This document shows positions 34,375 through 46,100 of a stretch of 64,000 nt of DNA, in pieces. This stretch comes from Hymenopellis radicata (Eukaryota; Basidiomycota; Agaricomycetes; Agaricales; Physalacriaceae). Under the pieces are notes generated by a model. That model had not been told where the DNA came from. It did not search any database and saw nothing but the letters and a program-made list of their open reading frames with translations. Where the stretch lies: NCBI GenBank assembly GCA_015501595.1, contig JADNRX010000073.1:116024-180023 (forward strand), read 5' to 3'. The translations under genes were made by a program, and so were the position numbers. The stretch's first letter is position 1; every line of letters starts with the position of its first letter.

Positions 34375-35608
34375 AAATGAGCTGGCCTTAGCACTCGACA
34401 TATCATGTATCTATCTCAACTGTATCATCTTACTATGTACTGCTCGCTCTCGTATGCTATCGGTCGTCGGCTTTCCCGCTTACCTATGATCTTATCGCAT
34501 GTTGATCTACATGTGTCCACAATGTTTCCATGTGCTTACGGCCCGCGTGCATCAGACATAAGGTGGAGATTACCGGTTTCGGAAGCGAATACGAACGACA
34601 CACTTACGCATACGCCTCATTCACAGTCAAGGACGCCACGACCTGTTTCAAGAATTTCAAGATTTGAATATTTGGTTCATACTAAGTATATCCCAAGATG
34701 CTCCCAATTATGTACTTAATGTTGACTTAATGACTACTTCTAAAAGAAATGAATGCCGGCCCCCTGGACATCTGTGGCGCATTCACGGAATTCACGGTGA
34801 CCAGAAGTTTAAACGAGAAGAAAAGTTACATACAACATTCTTACTTGTTCGACATGCGTATCGTAGAATGTTTAGAAGAGACTAAAGAAAAGTAGCGTGT
34901 CGGGGACGCGACGGTCACCGGTAAAGGTTTACGAAGAGATAAGGACAGGCAGTATAGGTATAGTATTTGTACAGAATTGTCCAAGCCTCGTCACCTGCAG
35001 TTCCAGCAGGGTCGTCCATGTTCTTAGCGAGTAGGGGTATCATGGAGCAGACGAGATATAGTAAATCGACGGACATGAGGCGTTCAGCTTCTAATGATAC
35101 TGTGTTCGTCGAATTGTGAATGCCATTGAGGCAAACTTAGGCCTATCAACTACTCATATAGAGGAATACAAGGAGCCGAATACTGTACATATATATTGTT
35201 CAGGACTTTGTGAGTACTGTGCTGTCCTAACATTTCCGATTCATCTTCATTTCCGCACCCTCACAAATTCATCGTCCTAGTCCTGACCAACATCAGCAAG
35301 TTAGGAGCCGTGTGGATGTACATATCAGCATATGCCGCATGCCAAATTTTCTGGATATGCACAGACAACTTCTGTTATGCCTGAATATGCCCATGATGTC
35401 GAGTATGATTTTCAAGTCAGATATGCAGAGAGCTTGCCAGAACAAGTAGAATACCAGTAATTGTGCAGCCTTACGGGCTACGGCGTGTGTTCACAACAAC
35501 CAGAGTTCATGTAATGCTATCCTAAGTGGACAAAGCGAAAAATGCGCCACACAGTCATGCAGAGCTCACTCAGTTCCCAATCTTCTCTAAACAACATACA
35601 CACTCGCA

Positions 35609-38600
35609 TTAGAAAAGAATTTCATTAGCATGATGATCAGCGTACTTATTTACATAAAATGATGAAAAGGCATCTAATGAGTACGCGAAATGATGGTCGA
35701 TAGGTACAGGTTGTTTCCCGAATATAGGCAGAAGATGAACGGCACGAAACATCGTATCAAGTGACACGACACTGAGATAAGGCTCCTCCCCTCGACCCCG
35801 GACATCAGGAACCACCCGCCACATACCTGTCCGAGGATCAGGATGGCTCCCGTACCTATCGTACCAGTGGACAAGCGCACACTCATACTCCTTGGAGTCA
35901 TGCGTAAACGAAAAGAAGAGCAAAACTCGAACAACGCTCATCCCACGAAAGCCCGGCTTGTCGGGATCCGTTACAACCAGAGCTGTGTCGCGCCGATGAT
36001 GGCCATACCAGCTCGGTGTTGAGCGGATGCGTTCACGACGCATTCCCCGAATCCCTGAAATATCGCTTGGGGCATAGAAGTATGCGGTGGCGGAGTGGAA
36101 GACATAGACGTTAGAGGTTATAAGCGGAAGATCGTCGGCATCCAAATCGTCAGGTATGTCACCATGAAGCTGTTCGTAGAGAAAGCGCTGTGTGAGGGTG
36201 TTGAACGATTGAATACCAAGGTATGCGGTAAGGTCGTCGATGTCCCGAGGATACCCCGGTTCTAATAGAACAGTGAGCTTCAGGCTGAAGGATAGAAAAA
36301 CGAAATAGCTTACGACGGGTAGCTGCCAGACACATCTCAGAGGGCATCTCGTCTCCATCAACTGCCCCTTCATCCTCCTTGCCAGCATCAAAGGGATCCG
36401 GCGGCTCATTATGCATCGGCGGCAGTAACCCCCTTTGGATGAGGTCAACACGTAGGGCATGAAGCTTGTCAAGGCGTTGTAAGATAATGAGCATCTGACT
36501 GAGCGCGTTGTATCGATTTGAACGACGCCAAGGCCGCTTGACAGCAGTGATGTGACGAGACTCCGTGATGGATGAGCAGAGCCCATTCGGAGCGCCGAAC
36601 TCGATGATGTGCTGTCGGTAGTGGACCATCGCATGCTGGCGAGGGAGATTAAAGTCCATGCGAATGCCTTCGCGAATAAAGACTTCTCGATGAAGATGGA
36701 ATCGCGCGGCTGCCTCATCAATTTGAGCAAGCGTATCCTCGGTGATGTCGGATCGTCGGACGAGGTAACAAAAGTCCAAGAAGGCGGAAAGGCACTTGAC
36801 AATGTCATCGGGGACGTAGTCCGCCACGGCGGCAAGATATATCTGACACAATGTCAGCTATACTCGAATTATAGAAGAAATAAGACTAACTTTCATCAGG
36901 GCCTTAGAGTCGTCGCCTGTCCATTGTTTGAAACGACGTCCTTGTGCGAATCGACGCAAGCCAGGAAAGATCGGAGTTGCTGCAAGGCTAGAGAAATGTG
37001 AACACGGTGCATTTAGAACGAACAGTGTAGGCTTACCGACGATCAATATCATCCATGATGGCCTTCGCTCGCACAGGTGTCTCTGTGAGCTCAAAGTACT
37101 CGCCGACCCACTCTACCAGGTGATCCTTGAATGTGCCCTTGATGATTTGATGCAAGAGATCGGACGTTAACATTTCGTGGATGTCCGCGCGCGGGAAATG
37201 ATACGTAAACGGCTAGTGAGCAAGGTCAGCCACGCCATAGGAGAAACAACCAGCAACACATACCAGAACAGTTTCATCGATCCCATAATTATCCCATAGA
37301 ATAGTGCCATTATCGCCGTACTCGCTGATAAGTGTATCGGTGTACTCATGTGAGCGTGGATCAGCCGCGCCATATAGATCGCTTGATGGCGCTGTACAGC
37401 TTTAGAATAATTAGTACCAGTTCATGTCATATAGCAAAGACCAACCGTGGACACCAGCCAGACACTACACCTGCTAACAGAACTTGCTCGGGGTAATCGG
37501 CGATGTACGACGCCAAGTCATAAATGACCCGACGGTAATGCCCATCGGGGCAGCGCTTCACAGCTGGTGTTGTCATAGCCGCCTTCAGCGGACGAAGAAT
37601 AGCAGCAATCGAATTGTGGAAAAGCCGTCTCTTGAAGTTTCGAAAGGCGACATCGTTATCATACTTCCGATCAGCTGTGATGCGCGTCAGAGAAGAAGGT
37701 AAGACAGAATACCAGCACTAAATACCTTTCGGAATAGCAAGGAATCCGATGGGAATAACCGCGTTACGATGAGCCCTTCGAGCAGCGTTGTGAATGTTGC
37801 CGATGGACGCGTAGAGTGGATGATACTCGACATTGCCGGTGGCGACGGAAACAGTCGTTTTATCGCTACTAATGATAACGGGTACAAGCATGGCACCCTC
37901 TGTAGATGGATCGTTCGAATAGATTGTATTCTAAAAGATGCATGAGTTCACACGAAGAATAGAAGTTGTCTAAACGTACCGCATGATTCCAGCCAAAGTT
38001 TCCCGACATGAAATCGCACCAACGCCGCTTCTCGTTGGCATCCAAATCGACATACGGCGCGGCATCAAACTCGGTTGCGAAGTCTGGATTGGCGAGAATA
38101 TTAGAAAGGACGACATCGGCGTCACGATACCAGACTTGGTATTCCGATTTGCGCCAGTCGGGTGCGTCGCGAGGAAGATTGGCGGGTGGCTTGACGACGA
38201 AACACTTCCAGGGTGCACTGCCCAGCGGGATGTCATCGATAAGGCCCTGCATGTGCTCGTGGTTGAGAAAGGGGGCTTCCGCATCCTCTGGATTATCGAC
38301 AAATCGCAGACTCCATCGCTCCAGAAGGCGCATGAGGGTGTCGGTTTTGCTTTGGGACATCTCTACATCCTGGTAGAGGAAGTCGGCAAGGTCGAACAGC
38401 ACATCATCAGCGAACGGCGCATACTGCTCCGCTTCGGGTAGTGGTGGCGGTGGTGGCGGTGGCAGACTGCCTGGGGGTAGATCCGCCCCTGCCTCATCGC
38501 AAGGTCGGCCTACAGAAGGAGAGATCAGTATATAAAACATCTGCAGAAATTAATAACGAACCATCAAGATGTGGATGAAAGATCTTATGATGCTTAGGTG

Positions 38601-38853
38601 GCGGAGACGGCTCGCGTGGCGGACTATCCATCGAAGGAGGGCTGGGTGCACCATTGGAGAAGGAAGGTGAAGAATCGCGCTCAGGTGAGAGTGTCCGTGC
38701 AATCGGACCAGTGTTGATAATGGGAGTTCCCCCAAAGCGATGTACAGCATTGACGTGGCGTGTGCGTCCTCCTGCACTGGTAAATAGCTGGTGACAATTA
38801 CGAAATGTACACCGTATAGGCTCTCGTCCTTGGAATCGTTGGGCACGGGGCAT
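35609..38853 (-). CDS. Plavaka transposase
   Basis: The N-terminus has a C2H2 finger (CTFRNCHQLFTSAGGRTRH, C-x4-C-x12-H-x4-H) and a Pro-rich linker. Family landmarks then follow in order: YAPFADDVLFDLADFLYQ, PFLNHEHMQGLIDDIPLGSA, YQVWYRDADVVLSNILANPD, RRWCDFMSGNFGWNHA, DKTTVSVATGNVEYHPLY, SIGNIHNAARRAHRNAVIP, VVSGWCPRCTAPSS, SDLLHQIIKGTFKDHLVEWV, PRQHAMVHYRQHIIEFGAPN and a C-terminal ending PIDHHFAYSLDAFSSFYVNK then YADHHANEILF. About nine short introns. I found no stop or frameshift, so it looks capable of producing protein. It catalyses cut-and-paste transposition in the nucleus. Confidence 0.88.
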
Positions 38854-39013
38854 GGTAAGAGTTGATGGTGGTTGAGGATGGGAGTGGATATGCTATCCGA
38901 TCAGAGTCAGACGATAACGACGTTGGAAATTTAGGCGGCTTACCTGCCGATACGCAAATTTCCAACGTCAAGTCGAACCACCACCTGACCGACTTCAGCT
39001 CCCGCCAGCTCCC
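38854..39013. promoter_or_regulatory. Bidirectional promoter region of the Plavaka element
   Basis: Only 160 bp separate the divergent ATGs of the transposase and the companion gene, so this interval must carry both promoters or share one. No TATA box is evident. Confidence 0.5.
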
Positions 39014-41554
39014 ATGAACACCCGCCACAAGAAGTTTGTACTCCCGCCGGGTCTCGAAAAGAGGACTCGTGCTGAGATTACAGCGACCAATCAAAAAAAG
39101 CAAGCCGCGAAGGAAGCCGAACATCAGCAGAGGGACGCTGAAGAGGCCGAACGTTTGGCTGAGCAGCAGGCGGCGAAAAAAAGGGTGGCCAAGTTCGAGG
39201 ACGCGCATGCTGCGACCAAGAAGGCAAACCAGACGCTACGTCCCGACCAGCTTCCTGTTCCCCTTGTACCAATCCCGCAGACTGCCGCTAATACCGTTAC
39301 AGTCGGGTCGACCCTTCCTTCCGCATCCCTCGACGCTGAAGAGGAGATGGTGCCGGACAAGCCAGACATCAACGATATTGATGAAGGCATGCTGCCTGGC
39401 GACGACTTGGAGGGCCCGCCTACAAGCGAGTCAGAGGCCGGCTTTGGCTTTGGACTCGGGGATCGAGACAATAGCAGTACGGACGACTTTGGTCAACAGT
39501 ATGCCTCCCGGAGCGATAGAGGAGAGGACGCCGTCGTGGCAAGTGGCGGCGGTGAACAGGAATGGAGCGACTACATGCCAGAAAATGAGGGTAGTGTCCG
39601 ATTTAGTGATGTGGATATGGCTAGCAGTGGGGAGGAATACGTGGAGGAGGAAGGTGATGGAAGCGAGGACGAGGACGAGGATGAGGAAGATGATGGAGAG
39701 TATGACGAGCCCGATTCAAAAGGGAAGCGCAAGGTGAGCATCAGATTCCTTGCAGTTGGCCTCTATTAACCTATTCCCTTGAGCCGCGTCCATCCGGTAC
39801 TCAACCGACATCGAAGAAATCACGCCAGAAGTCAAACACTTCCACAGCGGGTCTCGATCCCGATGACCCAGTCGTCCAGCAATTCATGGCATTCCTCAAG
39901 ATGACGCAGGGGAAAAAGAAGAAGGCCGAGGTGAACAAGAAGAAGAAAGCTGAACGACAGGTAAGGCTCTCCCAGATCATAAAACACTACTAACACGTAC
40001 CTAGATCAAGAAATCATCGATTCGCACTTCGACACAGCAAATGCGTAACGTCGCGCCGTCAAAGCCCACCGTCGCACCAGTTCCAAAGTCACAGTCATCT
40101 GCAAAGACTGAGTGCGTTACACACACTGGATAAGCCTTACTCACCACTTTGTAGATCCAAGGCCAAGAAGACTGCCGTTGACGGTGGCATCAAGAAGAAT
40201 TGGCGAGCAAATCTGTACGCGATCCCTGGTCCTCCGGCGTCCTCGACGGTGTCATTGGCAAAATCCGCGCATACCAGCGGCGACGAACAGGAGCCGGGTG
40301 CGTTCGATCAAGACGAGTCGCAGACTACGCAGGCTGCTGCCCGGCTGGCTCAAGCTGGGGGAGTCTCTCGACGCTCCAAGATCGTAAGTGATGGTTATAA
40401 AGAAAGCGCGATGCTGACGGCGCTGACAGAAGGAAGAAGACGACGTCAAGCTCGTTCCCGCGGATGTCGCGGAGATTGACGGCAAAGAGCGTGGGAGCGG
40501 CCCAGCAGCTCGGGCAACTTACGCCAAACGGGACTTGCCAGTTACGTCTCCCACCCAACTCGTCAACTGGGACAAAGACGTCGTCCCCTTCCTTCTTGTC
40601 TGGGCGGGCACGCACTCGGACCCTTTCAACGCCAACGCCGACAGCCAGCTGCGCGTCAAACTTTCGCAGCGCTGGATCTTCGTGTTTCCAAAGCTTCCCA
40701 GTATCGTCGAGTTCAAAGGCCAGTCCATGAAACGCGAAGAGCACCCGGCAATCTATTCAGTGGTATGAAATCTCTCTGTGTGATGTACTATGCTAACAAT
40801 TTGTACTAGGCATTTCAAGCCTTACGGACGTGGCGCAGCAAAATTGGGAAGAACGCCGTCCTCTATCTATCTCAACTATGGGAGCATGAGAACATGATTA
40901 GGGACTGGAACACCATCGAGCGGAAGCGTGAATTTGTGGCGCTGTATCTCGAGAAGAATGCCTTCGCATATGAAGATGGATTTGGTGACAAGGTATGGTC
41001 CCTCGCCTAGATTGATTAGATCTAACATCTTTGCAGCGTACAGGATCGTTTCGCGGCGCGCTACTACTCGAGTCCTTCTGCCATCATGTTCGCTACCTCG
41101 TACAACTCCTTGGAAAGAACCTCGCCGAGAAGATGGACTACTTCGAGAGGAATGGATTTCCAGTCGGTGCTATGGCGGTGTGCTTCGTCGCGGTGCGTAG
41201 TATTTCCTCAGTAATTCATCTACTAAAGTATCCCAGGTGAAACGTTCCCTCAAACTCTGGGAAAATGGATATCTCATCGATGGTGACGCGAACGCGAAGA
41301 AGGCAGGCAAGAAGCCGCGAACAACTGCTGCCGGATTCAACAACGATCCATGGGGCAAAGAGGCGCGAATCAAGGTCATACCTCTCGTCAAGAACTTGAA
41401 GCCCGTTCAGTGGGCGGACATCTTCCGAAAATGCGAGGCGCTCATCGCGGCCAATGGCGGATTTGATAGCATTGAAAATGAGAGCGGCGATGAGGGTGCA
41501 GGCGACGGTGCAGCGGCTGGTGATGATGAGCCCGAAATGGTCGTTTCTGATTAG
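39014..41554 (+). CDS. Second Plavaka-encoded protein, function unknown
   Basis: The ATG at 39014 (MNTRHKKFVLPPGLEKRTRA) leads into an Ala/Glu/Lys coiled coil (AAKEAEHQQRDAEEAERLAE), then a long acidic, Ser/Asp/Glu-rich segment up to about 39735, followed by several introns. The globular C-terminal part reads YAKRDLPVTSPTQLVNWDKD, VVPFLLVWAGTHSDPF, FQALRTWRSKIGKNAVLYLS, ESFCHHVRYLVQLLGKNLAE, FPVGAMAVCFVAVKRSLKLW and GFNNDPWGKEARIKVIPLVK, ending in an acidic tail at 41554. It sits inside the element's inverted repeats and is divergent from the transposase, so I infer an accessory transposition protein. I know no biochemical function for it. Confidence 0.75.
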
Positions 41555-41827
41555 TCTTGTTGTGTCGCCGTGGATGTATTAGTGTTCAACAATCGTATTC
41601 ATTCTCGCCCCATAACAAATGGATTGTGACTGGCATAAAGGAAGCATAACCACGCATAGGTAGCAGGCATATTACAGACATAATTACGACATAATCACGG
41701 CATACGTCGATATGCGGGATGCATAGGAATCGCTATGTTCCTCATATCAGTATGCATCCGCGTGCCACCATAATCGACATAAACGGCATGTCTATATGCC
41801 ATCCACGCGCCTCCTAACTTGCTGATG

Positions 41828-43129
41828 AACGTCACATTCCTTCGGTGACTGCGCCTCAGCCTGCTCATGCTCTTTCCCTTGTTGTAGAAGCCTTTCCCAA
41901 GGTTTCTTGCCCATATCAACTCCGGATCCCTCCGCTTGCGCCTGCTTTTTCGCCTGACATTGTTCTTGCCTTCGTCTTAGACGCCTTCTCTCCAGTTCAA
42001 TGTCGAACTTGTATACCGGGACTTGAGATGCCAGCCACACTTCCACTTCCTCCTTATTCTTCCCTGGCTGAGAAGGCTGTTTCTGAACTTTGAACGTAAG
42101 CTGAAGTGGCGGAGCTTGAGTCGGAGACGAGCGGACAACGTCGTCGGACTGAGGCATGACGACCTCCGGGACCGCCTCAAGCTGGGGCAAAGTGTAGTCT
42201 CTTATAAACAGACGGACGATACAATGACGAATGAGTAAGTATTGTATGTAGTCTGTCAGTGATCGCGCCCCCCTTGGGTGGGAACCCCGCGATTATGTAA
42301 ACTTCCCAATTCAGTTAACGTGTCTGAACGTGTCCGCCCATGCCTTGCCCTCATAGACGTGTCAAACTGCTTCAGAAGAGTGTAGATAAGGCCTAGACAT
42401 CATGTAGGTAGCACTTTTGTTGTCTACAGCTAGTAAATCTACCACACAGCTCAGGCATGCTGTCTCGTGGTGTGGCTGTGCTATGATGTGCCGAATCATT
42501 TATTTGAGTGGTGTTTCGGCTCGGTTGAGGATACCAGTGGGTTTGGAGAATATTCAAGGCAGTTTATGAGGAAAGAACATATGTGACACCTGTAGATATA
42601 ACATATCGCGTACGAGACACGTTCAGACGCGTTGACCGAATTGGGAGGTTTACATAATCACCGGGTTCCCACCCAAGGGGGGCGCGATCACTAAAGGACT
42701 AGGCAAAGTGGGTTCCGTGCGCGATCACACCAACCTGGCCCGAGGTGCGGATGGCGTCTGCGGAGGTGCAGACCCCGCACGAGGGCGACGACGATACGGA
42801 CGCACACGCTGAGCGCGCGCAGGCGGTAACGGCAGAGGCGAAGGCACGACGAGAGGTACAGCCTCGTCATACGGAGGAATGTGAAAGTCCACATCGACAA
42901 CCCCCAACTGTTCTCGGCGCGCTTTTTCTCTGGCTGAGTCAAAGGCGGCGGTGAGAAGGCGTCCTACAGATTCCCAGTAAGTCTGTTCCTTCGCCGAGAG
43001 GATGTTCCAGTACTTTCCCTCCCAGCGGCTGCCGGGCAACCTAGATCTCAAGAACAGACCGCGGTAGTTGGGAGGACGTTTAAATGGTAGTCCTCTCCAA
43101 TGGAACACGAGTGGTTGACCAGGTGTCAT
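41828..43129 (-). pseudogene. MTPGQPL gene, arm B copy, interrupted by a MITE
   Basis: The ATG at 43129 directly follows the AT target duplication of the element to its right. It reads MTPGQPLVFHWRGLPFKRPP, YWNILSAKEQTYWESVGRLL, VVDVDFHIPPYDEAVPLV, then meets TGA near 42727 where arm A has CGA. A 508-bp element then splits it (42194-42701). Beyond that it continues MPQLEAVPEVVMPQSDDVV, LQLTFKVQKQPSQPGKNKEE, VYKFDIELERRRLRRRQEQC until the Plavaka element at 41827. Its 3' flank continues at 35290 leftwards. Confidence 0.8.
42194..42701. mobile_element. Non-autonomous hAT-like MITE (508 bp)
   Basis: It is flanked by GGCAAAGTG at 42185-42193 and 42702-42710 (an 8- or 9-bp target duplication) and has short ends TAGTCTCTT / TAGTCCTTT in inverted orientation. 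Arm A has the single uninterrupted site. Inside lies a much stronger inverted repeat of about 75 bp (about 42257-42333 versus 42618-42693), starting AGTGATCGCGCCCCCCTTGG. This could be a second, nested foldback element. Confidence 0.83.
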
Positions 43130-46100
43130 CATCACGAAACAGGTTTTGGCCTCATGCTAACTCCGGACGTCAGTTACAATGAACAGTGTCTCAAGGTGCT
43201 GTGGTTAGCTTGAGATACCTCAAGTTATCTTGGGCCATCTTACTAGGCTGATGTTATCTTGAGACAACTTGTGCCATCATAAATCAACTCGAGTCATGAC
43301 ACACTTCAGGTCTGCCCTGAACACACTCTAGGTTGACTCTAGGTAGTTCAAGATTTGGCTCATGATCCCAAGTGAGATCAGGCTGTCACAGGCCGCCATC
43401 AAGTCTGATAGTTCCGAATGAGTACAAAAGCATAGGCTAAGTAGGATGCCACAATAGGAAACCTGTTTCGCCAAGGCGATGCAGCGCACAAGGGTGCGCG
43501 CGTCATACCCCGTTCGAAATGGCCATTGACTACGCATCAAGTCGAGCACCGACGGCAAAGAATAAAGTTACCGATGGCGTACCTCCATCTTCACGACAAC
43601 ATCTTGAGTTCCAAGGCAATCAGTGGTGAAGACCTCAGAGCGAGATGCCACGACGTCCTCGAGGTCAAGGCAGTAATGCTTGAACCGGGCCAGTAGACAC
43701 CCGCGGTCTCGGTTACAGGGCGGGCGCGCCATTGGTTGTTGATCTGGGTGAACACCGTCACTCGATGATAAAGGTCGACGGCGCCGTGATATGTAGCATA
43801 TCGTCGCCAGTCGTCCTGTGTGGCAGTGTGTGTGTCCCAGCCTGCTTACGCGTTCATCGGGGCCGTTGGTGGTGCCCACACCTCAATCAGAGTCGTCCAC
43901 AGATCGAGATCTGCATACTGTCTTGATGGTTGTGGTGACTCGTCGTAGTGGTCATCGTGCTGCCAGTGGGCATGGTGATAACCGTGCCACCGTGGGTCCG
44001 TCGTAGTCGTGGTCCTGAATTGAGAGTGAGTCAGTAATAAAATACATTAAGAAAGACACGCACCTTGCGACGATCCCTGTCAGCAAAGCAGCGTCAAATT
44101 CCATCTTCGTGGTGTCCTGGTCGTCGCCATGGTGACGTGTCGTGGTGGTCGAGCAGTTGTTGGGGTGGATAGTCGCGGCGTCGTCGCTGCCGTGTCGGGG
44201 TCGTGGTCCGAGTCGTGGCGTCATGCCACAGATGTCATCGTCGTCGCCGTGCTCTGGACGTGGTGGTGGGCTTGTCGTCGTCGTGGGGATGCGCTCATAG
44301 TGTTGGTGGTCGATGTGCAGCTGTAGAATCGAGCAGAAGTCAGTACTAAAGTAGAATGAGGAAAAAACACGCACCTTGACGGCGCCGCCTGCAGCCAACA
44401 GCACGGCGTCATTGCGAATTCTGTACCCCGCGGGGGTCACTATCATTGTCATTAAAGATTTGCAGCCTCGTTGGAGGGCTTACGCGTCCAGCGGGGCTGC
44501 CGGGAATCTTCAAGCCCGCAGATAATCTGTCAGTGTTGGGTCAGAGGGAGACAACACAAAGTCGGTCTCCATGACCATAGAAGACGATGCAGAATCGGTC
44601 TTCCTGATACTGTGCAACGACTACAAGTCGGTTGCAAATGCCTGTAGAGAATCCGAACTTTCAACTCGCCGTTTCGAACAATCTGCTGCTGCCAGTCGTC
44701 TTAGGCTTACACGGCGGGCGATTTTCGGCTTGTTTTCGCGAAGAGGAAAGCGCACGTGTGGTGCAGGAGGCATTTCAGGGTATGAGGCGTCGAGATGAGG
44801 AACACGGTGGTGGTAGGAAGGAGAGAGGACGACTTCGATCGCTGTCCGGATGGTTCGGATCGGTCATCCGATCACAAACAGAACAAGCTCGACGACGCTC
44901 GGGACGGCGATGACGGGCTCGGAGTGGTAATTTGAGCATTGGAGTATCATGCAGTATAGCTATATTATGTGCTGCAATAATTTTTTATGAATAATACTGC
45001 ACGCAAACACAGGATTAAGCTTACATAGATAGTATACCATCACAGTCTCCAGCCTCCAGCACCGCGACGGAAGCGAATTAAGACTTCACATATGGCGGAA
45101 CGGGTTCTCAACGTAGTTTAGAGTATTTTATTTTTTGGCTTTTTTTTGGGCTAACAAGAAGATAGCACACTTACTTGTCAACCGTTCATAGAGTCTAGTA
45201 TACTGCGGTAAGTCAGTAGCTGAAACATTTCTGTCAGACGTTAAATGAGTTTCCATGATCATATTTCTTGCATTCTTGTATAGCCATGTACTGCCGTTCG
45301 ACGTCTACGACGCGTAGTACGATGCAGCGGAGACCAGGCCCGGCGATCCGAACAGTGATCAAGCACTGTTCGGACGTCGACATAACTTATTCTTCCACCA
45401 CCACCACTGGCACCTTTTTGGTTGATCACTCGCCGTCTCTTCGTTCTCCATCATCAGTCGCAATAATTTCCTGAATGAATGGCTGGGCAGCCACAATGTA
45501 AGCCCTGTTCGGCCCAGGCAGTGCTCCATCACGGAGGGCGTCGTCGGTAGTCGGCGACGAAGAACATTACGCCCCGCTGCAACCGCAAGCAAGGGCTGGG
45601 GGGATGGATGCTACTCCGTCTGCAGACGGGCAGCATTGCGCGGTGCGTTCTTATTTTTGCTTATTGTATTGGTGCTAAACGGAGATTTAGTGCTGCCACA
45701 ACCACGACACGCGACACGACGCCCAAGCATGGGCCCACGTAAAGCCAGGCCGACCTTGAGCAGGGCTTTGTGAGCCCATGGTTGGGCATAAGGTCTTCCT
45801 ACTTCGCTGGACAAGTTACCATTCTCAGACATTGACAAGCCCATCATGTTCACCATCGTCCTCACGTTGTGCTGACACTCATTTTACGGCTAGGCTTCTT
45901 TTCTCCCCAGCTCCAAGTCCAGCCAGTGATTCTGAATGCCACGTAGACATCACATGTAAGTTGATACTGTAGTGTTACTACCCCATGTTTATGGGGTGTT
46001 ACGCGTTATCATTGTGAACTAACAAAACCTTAGTTCATTCAGGGTTCGGTTACTATAAAAGGAGCGGCGGCGTTAGCCGCCGAGCGGAAATTTCCTTTTT

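Larger units (their letters stand above)
35291..41827. mobile_element. Plavaka-class DNA transposon, apparently autonomous (6537 bp)
   Basis: The ends are inverted repeats beginning CATCAGCAAGTTAGGAG (left) and, in reverse complement, the same 17 bases (right), followed by CGTGGATG-type matches. It is flanked by a 2-bp target duplication, AA (35289-35290 and 41828-41829); arm A at about 24890 shows the uninterrupted sequence. Both subterminal regions carry many TATGCC/GGCATA copies, probably transposase binding sites. It contains two divergent genes (35609-38853 minus, 39014-41554 plus). Plavaka belongs to the CMC (CACTA-like) group. Confidence 0.9.

Noticed and set aside
42260..42692. Rho-independent-type terminator or riboswitch in the GC-rich inverted repeat
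   Set aside because: The arms are 280 bp apart and form the inverted repeat of a MITE in a eukaryotic genome.
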